Shown: positions 32,401-44,679 of the stretch, piece after piece
Layout: each line of letters begins with the position of its first letter
Position numbering within the stretch: the stretch's first letter is position 1
NCBI GenBank assembly: GCA_032821775.1
Contig: JAVLRN010000018.1
Location: forward strand, 62,001 to 126,000
Source: Sanguinoderma infundibulare
Taxonomy: Eukaryota; Basidiomycota; Agaricomycetes; Polyporales; Polyporaceae
Length of the DNA stretch: 64,000 nt
Direction: 5' to 3'
Translations under genes and position numbers: made by a program
The notes under the pieces: generated by a model
What the model was told of the DNA's origin: nothing
The model's input: only the letters and a program-made list of their open reading frames with translations
The model's database searches: none

Positions 32401-35400
32401 CTAGTCTACGTCCATCTCCGAAGGGCCCTCCGCCGGCTTCGCCTGCTCCTGCTGCTCCTCCGGCTTCGGGGTCTGCGTCCCAGGCGTGCCCGTCGGGGTC
32501 GGCTCCACCTTCGGCTTCGGCTTCGGCCTCGTCAGGATGGGCGTCGCAAAGTACACGATCTCGTCCTTCTTCTTCAGCACGTCCGCCGCGAGCAGCACCG
32601 GGTCCACGTCCTTTGGCCGCTCGCTCTGCCGCACCGACTGGTCTTCGAGCCACTTCTGGATCGTCGCGCACTTCTCCACGATCGTCTGCTTGTCCTTCTC
32701 CTCGATGTGCGCGAACCGCTCCTCGCCCGACGTCGCCTGGCTCATGTAGTTGTTGATCGTCTCCCGCAGCTCGCTCACCACCCGCGTCCGCTGCTCCGCC
32801 TCCTTGAACCGGTTGATGACCGAGTCCGCCAGCGCGTGGAGAGCATCGATACGCGTCACGTAGACCGACTTCGTCGCGTCCTCGCCCTCCTCCGAGTACA
32901 GCCAGTCCTCAGCCTCCTGAAGCGCAGCGAGGATCTTCTCCTTCTCCTGAGATTGCGCGTAAGGCGCGTAGCGTTCGTCAAGTCGACTCCGGGTATCATA
33001 GATGAACTCCTCGAGAGCGTTCTTCCGTTCCTGTACATCCCAGTTTAATCAGCATCTGCGAGAGAGTCACGAGGACGGGACCCCATACCACCGTGTCGAA
33101 CACGAGCTTATCGGCCGCGTGCATCTGCGCCTCGGACTCCTTGAAGTGCGCGATGACGGACTCGTCGAGACCGGTGTGGCCCCAGACGAAAGCGACGTCG
33201 TGCTTCTTGACGACCTTCTTCTTCTTCGCCGGCGCAGCCTCGCCCTCCGCGCCGTCGACCTCCATCGGCTCCTCCCTCTCCTCGATCTCCTCGGTGTACG
33301 CCTGCTCGAACGACAGCACGCCGTTGACGTTCAGCCGCGTCTTCACCTTGACCACCTGATGGTCGCCATTCGGCTGCGGCTCGATGTTCTTCGCCGTGAA
33401 CTTCGCCAACCACGGGTTGATCGCGCCAGGCAGCGCAGCGGGCTCCGCGTAGTACGCCTCGATCTCGAACCCCGAGTTGCGGTAGAACGTCAGGATCTTC
33501 GTCGACGGCACGTTGTTCCCCCGCGGGAACACCGTCAGCTCCGTGTCGTCGTCGTCCGCCTGCTTCTCCCACGCAACCTTGACCGAGTACGAGGCGATAT
33601 CTTGAACGGCGAAGTCGCGCACGCGGAAAGTGGGCGAGGCCATCGCACACGCGAACGTCGCGCCGCGGGCCGCGGCCTCGTCCTGGTTCAGCGTCGTCGA
33701 CAGCGCCTTCCCCCCGAACCAGTTCTGGATCTTTTGGCGGACGGCGGGGATGCGTGTGCAGCCACCGACAAGCTCGACGGCATCGATCTGGTCGATCGTC
33801 AGGCCAGAGTCCGCGAGCGCGACCTGGAGCGGGCCCTCCAAGCGGTCGAGCACGCCGGAGATGAGGTTCTCGTAGTCTTCGCGGGTGAGACGGCTGTGGA
33901 CGTCGACGTCGTTCATGATCGACTCGACGTTGAGCGGCGCCTCGGCGTTGGCGGAGAGCACCTTCTTCACGCGATCGCAGCCGGCGGAGAGACGGAAGAT
34001 CGCCTTCGGGTTCGAGAGAACGTCAATTTTGTACTTCTCCTTGAACTCGGCGGCGAAGTGCTTGAGGAGCGCGTAGTCGATGTCGCGACCGCCGACGTGG
34101 GGCTCGTACGCCGTGCTCCTCACGGTTAGCTGGCCCTTGGAGAACGCGACGACGGAGACGGACATCGAAGAGTGGCCAACGTCGACAAACGCGACATGTT
34201 TTGGGTTCTCGGCTTCGGGCAGGTCAGACTTGGTGATACCGTAGCCAATTGCGACGGCTGTAGTGTCGTTGATGAGACGAAGGACGTTGAGACCGGCGAT
34301 TTGCGCTGCGTCGAGGAGTGCCCGCCGTTGGATGTCCGTGTACCAGCCAGGGACAGTAATGACAACGTCGGAAACACCAGCCTTGAGCTCCTTGGCGGCA
34401 GTGTCACGGAGCTTGCCAAGGTACATGGCCGTGAGCTGAGTGGCCGAGAAGACCTTTTGCTCGCCCAGGTAGTTCACCTATTGAAAGCTCCGTCAATATC
34501 CCATTGGGCGATGCCATATTCAATGCATAAGTGAGAGTAAGACTTGGCTAAACTACCGAGTCTTACTATTTTGCCCTGTCGAGGCGGCGAACCGGGAAGC
34601 CTGAGGGTTTGGTCGGGAGGGAGGCGCGCCGCGGCGCCGCGTAGCCACGTAATGTGTAACATGCCCCGTACGCCGAAGAGCAGGGCTGAGGGCACTCGCG
34701 CCGAACATGGACTTCGTCGACTCGGCCGCTCCTTCTCCCGCGTCCCCATCAAATCCAAGTACAAATAAGTACCGAGAAGAGGATGTCAGTGAGGACGAGG
34801 AAGCGGATGGTTTGTCGCCTCGTGCGTCTCTGGCATGTACGACGCTCGTCTCGGACAACTGTGAGGCAGTGTATGAAAACGCATACGACCGCGCTCGCCG
34901 GCGCTCGGACGCCTTGGACTTGCCCACCTGGACGTAGGAGCCAACCGCGCCCGCAAATACTACGAGAGCTTAAAGTTGTCTGGGACGACCATCGCCCCAG
35001 ACGACACTGAGCTCCCATACGGTATGCGACCATCCTCGCCGGCGCAGCTACCCTCTGCGGCACGCGCACGCGCACGGCGTCCGCCGCTATGGTTAGAGTA
35101 GGAGCGGCGCGAGGAGGCAGGCAGGGTGCTGAGGGAAGCGGGTCATGCCTCCCTCCCCACAAAGCAGTTAGACTTGCCCGCCCCGAACTCTGGTCCACCG
35201 CCTCGCCGGTAACCGAGTCTCACTCTTACTACTCATGCATGCACTCGACCGAACGCGATGCATGTTCATCCCGAAACGGGCGCCGAGTTGGGGAAATGAC
35301 TGGAGTCGCCAGGAAAGAAAAAAAAAGCGACTTACCTGCGCGCCGACGGTGCCATTCGCATCGACGAGCTTCACGTGCGTAAAGGCCGACTCGACGTCGG

Positions 35401-35775
35401 TGATCTCAGGGTCTGCAATCGTCCGGCCGAGCAGCCTCTTGAGCGAGCCGACCGTGTTGCGGAAATTCGAGATCTCGAGGGTCTTCGCGGGCTCGCCGAT
35501 GGAGCGCTGCTTGGGCCCGAACGAGACGAGAGATCTAGCAAGATTTGGGACTTGATCAGCGCGTGGTTCCTTCGCACAACACAACGAGGGGACGTGGCGA
35601 GCGTACGGCGTAGCACGGTTGGAGACCTCGTTGATGATAATATCTATACCGCGGTGTCTCGCAACACCAATCTGCAGAGCGTCGCGCGAGTCAACTATCG
35701 ATCTAGACGCCACGATCGGAACGGTCTGCGCACCTTGCTGTGGAGAGCACCGAAATCGATGCCGACGACGGACAT
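32401..35775 (-). CDS. SSE1: Hsp110/Sse1-type Hsp70 nucleotide-exchange chaperone
   Basis: Five exons on minus: 35775-35734, 35671-35607, 35534-35336, 34477-33089, 33030-32401 (2325 nt, 774 residues). The ATPase domain starts MSVVGIDFGALHSK, with INEVSNRATPSLVSFG, VVITVPGWYTD, LINDTTAVAIGYG, FVDVGHSSMSVSVV and ELVGGCTRIPAV. The divergent linker, long acidic insertion (EIEEREEPMEVDGAEGEAAP) and C-terminal helical bundle distinguish Hsp110 from canonical Hsp70; the length also fits. It acts in the cytosol as exchange factor for Hsp70 and as a holdase, ending EGPSEMDVD. Intron 3 is 858 nt (34478-35335), exceptional for this window. A heat-shock element lies about 180 bp upstream of the start. 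Confidence 0.95.
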
Positions 35776-35950
35776 GGTGGGGAAGGATACGAGGGGGAGA
35801 AGGTCGTGGAGGGCGTCGTAATGGAGCGTAAAGACGGGGAGGCAGAGGGGTGGTCCAGCGTGCAGGATTTGTGGCACCCTGATCGCTTTTACGCGCCCAA
35901 AATTTAAATAAATTGGGAGGCCGATTGGCGTCACTTCCCAATTCAGGCAT

Positions 35951-35967
35951 GTTCTTGAACGTTCTTG
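35951..35967. promoter_or_regulatory. Heat-shock element upstream of SSE1
   Basis: GTTCTTGAACGTTCTTG contains three alternating inverted nTTCnn/nGAAn units with perfect spacing, the consensus bound by trimeric heat-shock factor. It lies 176 bp before the SSE1 start codon, in the 490-bp gap between SSE1 and the lysyl-tRNA synthetase gene. This fits heat induction of Hsp110 genes in fungi. The rest of the gap (35776-36267) shows no gene. Confidence 0.75.
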
Positions 35968-36267
35968 CAATTTCCAAGCCCTTCCACCACGCCCCCGCCG
36001 CGCCCCATCGATATCTCTCACTCTTCCTTGCATCGCCGCAGTGCGCCCTGGGCTCGGCGCAAGCCCAGGGTGATCGCTGGGGAGCATTTTGGATCGACGA
36101 CAAGACTTTGAGGTTACGCTGATCGCACGCGACACCAATTCTGCCGAATTTGAAGTGCTCCGTGGCACTCGCGATGCTCGAGAAGCACAAGAAGGGGGAA
36201 GGTAAGTATGCCTGGCATGCTTATGGCCAAGTCTAGATATACATCTACATCTACGGATTGATTTTAT

Positions 36268-38367
<2,100 letters not shown>

Positions 38368-38827
38368 GGTACGGAGATGATGGAGGGGGATAGGACGAGG
38401 AACTGCAGGAAAATGGGTCCTTCGCAGGAGGAGTGCAGGAGATCTGAAGCGAATCAGTCCCTGCATTCACTTTTTTGAGTTTGTGCCCAGCTCAATTTCG
38501 AGTCCATGTGAGTCAGTGTGACATGTTACGAATGCCACGCCTCTGTCTTATGTCATGCTTTCCCACAATTACAAGACTTGTTACTCCGCCTAATCTTCGC
38601 AAGGTCACGCGTGACGAGGATTAGTCTTGCTGTGGAGTGTGGCGCGAAACGAAGCGACGGATCTTGCTCCGTTCTTCGTCCTCATCGTCTCCTCCATTCT
38701 CCACTCCGTCTCGTAGGTGCACCAGGCGTAGCGGAGGCAGCGTCGAGCACCGGATTGTGGGCGCGGTTGTGCCCGGCATCTTATCACTCGCTTGCACGCT
38801 GGGCCCAAATATTTTGTGGACCCACAC
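38368..38827. promoter_or_regulatory. Bidirectional promoter region, KRS1 / RD-rich gene
   Basis: 460 bp between divergent start codons. No conserved element picked out by eye. It must hold both promoters unless the long gene starts further upstream. Confidence 0.4.
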
Positions 38828-41800
38828 ATGGCGACAAGGCAAAACAAGAAGCGCAAGGGCCGCAACAATGCCCCTCCCCGCGAACGCACCGTCACCACCC
38901 TCACAGACGGCTCAGACGGTCCCTTCCTCCCTTCCTCTCCTGTCGTCCCCATCTCCATAGCCGACGACCACGCCTTGTCTCCCCCGTTCTCCGTAAACGT
39001 GAGCACCCCTATCGTTTCTGCGCAGCCTCCTCCCCCAGGCTTGCCGGTCGGCCCATACAGCATTCAACCCTTCTCTGGTCCATTCCCGTACTACTCCCCT
39101 GCACACATGGCCCAACACCCACCGGGTGCTTCCTTCCAGCCGCCGATCCACCTCTCGAACCCTCAGCTGTATCAGCCCACGCCAGCGCTACCATCCGTTC
39201 CCATCCAACTTCCCTCAGGCCAGAACGATCTGGAAATCCTGGAAAAGCTCAAGGAGACCATCAAGAATAACCAACACGAGGCCTTCCGCCCCATTCCTCA
39301 GCCTGCTGCCCTCGCTAGTGTCTACCTCGGTCCTAGATCTTCGTCTACTGCAGCCTATGTCCCTCCCCATCCCGAACAAGCTCACACCGATCCTGCCCCT
39401 TCCGGTCCCACACAGCCTACTCAGGATGTCCCCAAGTCTGCAGGCGACACCGTTGTCTCGACGCCGACGATGCCTCCACGTGTCCCACAGACGCCAGATC
39501 ACAAGGACGGCCCTAGCAAGCCGGTGCACCGTTCGTCCGTGAGCGAGTTACCGAAGACCAATGTGCTACTCACTTTCGAGTTGTTGTACTCTGTCATTTC
39601 CGCTAATCACCCACCTTCGTCGCAGACTATGCAGCCGCCGCAGTCGCCTCCAAAGCGCTCGGACAGGTATGATCCAATCTCTAGTTCGATGCCCGCTCCT
39701 CCTTCCAAGCAAGACAAAAACGACCCAGGAGGTTCTCAACGCTTTGGAAACGTTGAATCCAGCCCTCGCATAGGACCCCTTGGGCCGGCCAAGACAGAAC
39801 GTACCAGTCATGGAGGTGAGCTCACCAATAGTCCTAGCTCCATACCGGCCAAGTTTCCTCCTGTCGACTCGAAAGACGACGTACGACTCAGAGATTCTGC
39901 TTGGACTTCGCGGAACGGCTATGACGACAGAGAGCGCCCAGGACCTCCCGGCACTCGTTCTGACACCCGGAACGGAAACATTGGTTTGGTACCCAACGAC
40001 AACCGGGGACCCCCACCAAGAGACCAAAAGCCCTACGATCGGGAGAAAGAGCGAGATCGGGAGAAAGAGAGAGACCGGGAGAGAGATCGGGACCGTAGCA
40101 GGGAGAGGGATTACGATCGGGATGCAGACCGTGATCGTTACAACCGGTACAGAGACGATCGACGCATTGATGACCGCTCTCGTCCGCTAGACGACCGCAG
40201 GCCTCTGAATGGATCGCGGTATGAACCCCGTTATCCTCTGCGTCGGTATGACTCCAAGGCCACCGACAGCTTCGGGTCCAGCGGACGTGACGACCGTGGT
40301 CCTGATTCACGCCCTCCCCCCCGGAACCTTGGTGAAGAACGTGCAATCATACGGCCGCCAGTCAATGCCTCTGCTACTTCATCTATCTCCGAGGAACGTC
40401 GTGGTCCTCCGACGTCTGGTGTGGACGATCGTAGTACTCGGTCACACCCTCTACCGGTTATTGATGACAGAAGACCCATTCGCAGCCCAGAGCGTCCGCC
40501 TAGGGTCATTGAAGAACATCGATCTCCTCCTTCACCTGCTGATCGTCCAGCAAGGCCCGACGACCGACGTCCTCCACCTCCCCTTCCGACAGACCGTCCT
40601 GCACTGGTTTTGGACGACCGACGCCGTCCCCCTTCGCCTGCTGGAAGTGACAGGGCTCCCCCTAGACCTCTTGATGACCGCCGTCCACCTATTCCTGCGC
40701 CATCCGTTCTGCCTACTGACCGACAAGTACGGCCAGGCGATGATCGTCCTCCGCCGTCTGGCGATCGTCCCCCACTTGAGGCTGTGAAGGACGACAGGCG
40801 CCCGCCGGCAACGGCTCCTGCGGACCGGCCGCGACCTGTGGAGGATCGTAGGCCAGCTGTTTTGGAGGAACGTGGTGCTCGCCCGTCTATCTCTGCTCCC
40901 GTCGACTCTCTACCTGCTCGGCCACCTGTGGACGACCGCGGTCCCCGTCCTATTCCGCCTGATGATAGGAGTTCTCGGCCACTGGAAGAGAGGATCAGCC
41001 GCGTACCTTCACTTCAAGAAAGACTTAGCCATCCTGCTCCTCCCGCAAGACTGGACGATAGGCCTGCACCCCGGTTGGAGGAACGGCTTAGCCGCCCAGC
41101 TAATGCTCAGCCTTCCTTGGAGCAACGTCTCTCGAACCCTTCTTCTGCTGTCGACAGTCGTCCGCCACGCCCTCTCGATGACAGGCCTCCTAGACCTCCT
41201 CCTCCATCTGACAGACCCATTGCGCGACCCGATGACCGCACTGTTCTTGCTGAACCTGCACGAGCTGCCTCATTGAGCGAGCGTCTGCCACCACACGGTG
41301 ACGACCGCCACTTCGTTCCCTCTGGTCGCTTTACACGTCCTGCGAGCCCTGCTCTGAGTGAACGTGGCCACCCACCTCTCCGTCCTCCGTATCGTGCGCC
41401 TTCCTTGGCTCGTGATGAGCCGCCACGTTCTTCCAGGGCCCTTTCTCCGATCCCGGCGATACTTCCTTCTCGCTCTGACTTCCGGCCTAACCCTCCCGGT
41501 GAGCACAGGGATCGGGACCGTGTGGACTCTCGTCCTCCGTATCGTCCTGATCCAGACCGGTACCCGTCTGAACGTCGTGCCACCGAATTGATGGACGTCG
41601 ATCCCGCACCTAGGTTCAGCGACACTCGGCCGCCTTACCGTCGACCTTCTCCACCGCCTGCAGATCCTTACACCCCACGTACAAGAGACCGCGACAGGGC
41701 TTGGGTGCCTGCTAGCGAAGCTTCATCGTACAGGGATACAGAACCTAGCCGCAGGCCCCCGACGGACTCGCACAGCTACCCGTCCCGCGAATGGCGCGAC

Positions 41801-42499
41801 TCCGACCGGGTGCCGTACGGCGATGACTTACACGAACGCTCGTGGGACCGGACGAGGGACTACGACCGGGATAGCCGCTTCCCGGACCGCGATGCTGCGC
41901 CACCTCCTGCATGGGAGACGCGCGAAGAACGAGAGCGCAGGGGGACAGGGACCTACCCGTCTGCCACCGACCTGCCTCCTCCACCAGCTCGTTCATCATA
42001 CGAGCGGCGCCCACTCGATTCTCGCCTTACGGATGCGTTCGCGGAGGACCGGGCTTACGCCCGGGACGACCGCGGGCCAACCCGATACGACCCGCCAAGT
42101 TCGTACTCGCGTGTGCGCCCACGGAGCCCCAGCCCGGGCCCGCTGCGGCGCGCGGCCAGCGACGACCTGCGCCCGCCGATGAAGCGCCCTAGGGACGACT
42201 TGTACGCTGTCCCAGGGGGCAGTGCGTACTATCCTCCTGCGGAGCGCGACGAGCCGAGGGATTACCCGCCGCGCCTGCGCACGCCGCCCGCCGGTGGGGC
42301 CTACTACGAAGACGCGAGGTACCCCGCGAGCCCGGGGCGCGACAGGGAGTATGTCGACTCGCGGGATCGAGGAGAGCCCGGGTTCTACGAAAGGCGCGAC
42401 CGAATGCCGCCGCCACCGCCGCGGTCCCCTCCTCCGACGTATGCGCGGCCGTCGTACGCGGGCAGCGATAGGCGTTACAGTGTTCCCCCTCGGGGTTGA
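38828..42499 (+). CDS. Long disordered Arg/Asp/Pro-rich protein
   Basis: Start MATRQNKKRKGRNNAPP at 38828; exon 38828-39562, a 63-nt intron (39563-39625, GTGCTA...CGTCGCAG), exon 39626-42499 (1202 residues). The intron is a multiple of three and has no stop, so retention would add 21 residues. After a Pro/Ser-rich N-terminal half with one short helical stretch (NDLEILEKLKETIKNN) comes an alternating RD/RE block (about 40.03-40.20 kb), then a long region of DDRRPP/DRP units repeated dozens of times, then a Tyr/Arg/Asp-rich end (YERRDRMPPPPPRSP). Such compositions occur in splicing and mRNA-processing factors and favour phase separation. No folded domain recognised; a nuclear RNA-related role is inferred from composition alone. 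Confidence 0.75.
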   Translation: MATRQNKKRKGRNNAPPRERTVTTLTDGSDGPFLPSSPVVPISIADDHALSPPFSVNVSTPIVSAQPPPPGLPVGPYSIQPFSGPFPYYSPAHMAQHPPGASFQPPIHLSNPQLYQPTPALPSVPIQLPSGQNDLEILEKLKETIKNNQHEAFRPIPQPAALASVYLGPRSSSTAAYVPPHPEQAHTDPAPSGPTQPTQDVPKSAGDTVVSTPTMPPRVPQTPDHKDGPSKPVHRSSVSELPKTNVLLTFELLYSVISANHPPSSQTMQPPQSPPKRSDRYDPISSSMPAPPSKQDKNDPGGSQRFGNVESSPRIGPLGPAKTERTSHGGELTNSPSSIPAKFPPVDSKDDVRLRDSAWTSRNGYDDRERPGPPGTRSDTRNGNIGLVPNDNRGPPPRDQKPYDREKERDREKERDRERDRDRSRERDYDRDADRDRYNRYRDDRRIDDRSRPLDDRRPLNGSRYEPRYPLRRYDSKATDSFGSSGRDDRGPDSRPPPRNLGEERAIIRPPVNASATSSISEERRGPPTSGVDDRSTRSHPLPVIDDRRPIRSPERPPRVIEEHRSPPSPADRPARPDDRRPPPPLPTDRPALVLDDRRRPPSPAGSDRAPPRPLDDRRPPIPAPSVLPTDRQVRPGDDRPPPSGDRPPLEAVKDDRRPPATAPADRPRPVEDRRPAVLEERGARPSISAPVDSLPARPPVDDRGPRPIPPDDRSSRPLEERISRVPSLQERLSHPAPPARLDDRPAPRLEERLSRPANAQPSLEQRLSNPSSAVDSRPPRPLDDRPPRPPPPSDRPIARPDDRTVLAEPARAASLSERLPPHGDDRHFVPSGRFTRPASPALSERGHPPLRPPYRAPSLARDEPPRSSRALSPIPAILPSRSDFRPNPPGEHRDRDRVDSRPPYRPDPDRYPSERRATELMDVDPAPRFSDTRPPYRRPSPPPADPYTPRTRDRDRAWVPASEASSYRDTEPSRRPPTDSHSYPSREWRDSDRVPYGDDLHERSWDRTRDYDRDSRFPDRDAAPPPAWETREERERRGTGTYPSATDLPPPPARSSYERRPLDSRLTDAFAEDRAYARDDRGPTRYDPPSSYSRVRPRSPSPGPLRRAASDDLRPPMKRPRDDLYAVPGGSAYYPPAERDEPRDYPPRLRTPPAGGAYYEDARYPASPGRDREYVDSRDRGEPGFYERRDRMPPPPPRSPPPTYARPSYAGSDRRYSVPPRG

Positions 42500-43056
42500 G
42501 TGTATGTGCGTATGTGTTCGTTCATTGGGTTTCCGTTGTTGACTGTTGGCTGACGAGCGTGCGCTGTTGATAGGTGGAAATGATGGGCGATTGATTTGTC
42601 CCGTCTTTCTTCGTCTTCTTGATGAACACGAGCCCGGACGGTTCCGCGAATGAATGGCCGTTTGTGTTGCTATCTAACTATGTTCCTTTTTCCCCTCTTC
42701 ACGACCGATTGTTTTGTCTATCCATCTGGCTCCCCCTCATTTATGTCGATCTAGCTGCGCTTGGGTCCTGTTGCTTGGATTTTATAGCAGTAGTGGTCAC
42801 AAGGATGTCCGCGTCAGTTTCTTGTCTAGACTTTGTGTATAATATGGTCTTTGGAAGTCATGTATGCCTCATGCTTCTCCCATCCTATCTTGTATGTTTG
42901 AACCATCAATGCGTTTCCACTCGGAGCAAGCACCTGTGAATCGGCAAGAGGTTTCCAGGGCCTGGCGCCGGTTCCACGGATGGGCGCCTACATTGGGGCA
43001 GTGGGGGAGGAGAGGAAGAAGGCCGAGTGTCAAACCATTCTTCGCCTGCGACCACC
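42500..43056. other. Intergenic
   Basis: 3' flank of the RD-rich gene and promoter of SNX3. T-rich and C/T-rich DNA at 42.60-42.90 kb, no gene seen. Confidence 0.4.
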
Positions 43057-43889
43057 ATGACCACCGTCTCCCCCTTCGCGCGGAGCAGCGTCTTTGACGA
43101 GCCCCGCCTTGGCGGGCGCGAACAGACTGTGAGTGCTCCCCGTACTCTCCGTATTGCCCCGTCAGAGTACCAACAGAGCCTATATTCGTGCGGGCAGATC
43201 GAGGAGATGTACAGCGTGCCGGAGAGCTTCCTGGAGATCGAAGTACGCAATCCCCATACGCACGGTGAGCACGCTTTTGCATGCCTGGTGGCAATTCGTG
43301 GCCTATTAACAGTCGGCTTGGTGGTAGGCTTTGGCCGGAAGATGTACACCGACTACGAGATCGTGTGTAAGGTGCGTGAGATAGGCCCCGCTCCAGCTCC
43401 GCCTCCCTTGCATCTCTCATCTCCCGTTTTCGTCCCTCCTTCTCCTCCCTTTTCCCCATTAAACCTTGCTGCCGTCCACGAACCCGTGCTCGTGCTCTCG
43501 GGCGGGTCATGGCGTCGGGACTTGCAGACGAACATCCCGGCGTTCAAGCTCCGCCACTCGGTCGTCCGCCGGCGGTACTCGGACTTCGAGGCCTTCCGCG
43601 ACATCCTCGAGCGCGAGTCGACCCGGGTGAACATCCCGCCCCTCCCCGGCAAGGTCTTCACCAATAGGTTCTCGGACGAGGTCATCGAGAGCAGGCGCGA
43701 GGGCCTCGAGAGGTTCTTGACGATCGTCGCCGGCCATCCTTTGCTCCAGGTGCGTGCGGTCGTGCGAGTATGGAATGTCCCCCCGAGCTGGCCATGTTCT
43801 GACGAGCTTGCGTCATACGACAGACGGGGAGCAAGGTCCTGTGCGCGTTCCTCCAAGACCCCGGCTGGGACAAGGCACAGTGGCAGTGA
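43057..43889 (+). CDS. SNX3: Sorting nexin 3 (PX-domain protein, Grd19/Snx3)
   Basis: Four exons: 43057-43264, 43328-43371, 43528-43749, 43824-43889 (540 nt, 179 residues). [20 protein letters not shown] is followed by the PX domain: [37 protein letters not shown] (Arg-Tyr pair binding phosphatidylinositol 3-phosphate), [20 protein letters not shown] and RREGLERFL. It ends [20 protein letters not shown]. Snx3 is short, with only the PX domain, as here. It recruits retromer to early endosomes to recycle cargo such as iron transporters and Wntless. The real start is the ATG at 43057; upstream codons in frame begin with GTG. Confidence 0.95.
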
Positions 43890-44679
43890 TCGAGCGCACG
43901 GTCCGCCTGTGCCTCTGCGGTGCTGCGCTTGGGATTCGGGTCCGTTTTTACTTATCATCATTTGGCCTTTGGGTGCACCCTCTCCTTTGTTTTTACGTCA
44001 TGCTCACGGGTTCCTCTCTCCCTTCCCACTCTCTGTTTTGTTCACTATGCGCTCTTGCACGCTGTTTCCTGTCTGTTTTACGAATGTGTACACCACGTAT
44101 TGACGGAACCTTCCTCCTTGCCATCGACGCATTGCCGTGCGTGTGGGTGAGCCAGCTTGAGCGCCGTCGTGAAGAATCAGGTCCACCGAGTGTGCGCTGC
44201 GTATCAGGGAGCGGATCGGTCGAGGGATGTCCTTCGAGCCATGGTACCGGCATGTTGCTCATTTCCGAGCGTTCTCTCGGTCGGAGCCTTGGAGCGGCGC
44301 CTGATAGTACCCCGCCCGTTCGGAGTGTTCGAAGAATCCACCCTCAGTCGCGGCCCAGGTGCGCGTCGCGTTCCCTGCCTCATGGCTATTGAGATCGCAT
44401 GGGCATCGCTGACATACTGTGGTAGACCGAGGTACGTTCCTTGGCACACCGGGGTTCCTTGAACGCCACACTGTGAGCATTCCCTGAAGAGGTAGATGTG
44501 TTCCTCAGACAGAAGCCTCTCGTCCACCCGTATGGCTCACACCAGTTTAACGCAAGGGTGCCGCGTTGCGAGTCTGGGGGCTTTTAGCCAATGCATAAAG
44601 GAGATCAGAGTGACTCGTCGGCGCCCTCAGCTCCAGTCTCTTTCCTTCTCACCTTTCGTCGTCATCAGCCCGCTAAACA
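43890..44679. other. Region without a recognised gene
   Basis: Almost 800 bp between SNX3 and the ZZ-protein gene. ORFs on both strands around 44.15-44.53 kb overlap one another and show no family motif. I see no tRNA-like cloverleaf. Confidence 0.4.

Noticed and set aside
33002..34129. A 375-codon + strand frame over SSE1
   Set aside because: Exactly antisense to the conserved Hsp110 exon; Arg/Leu/Val-rich composition only.
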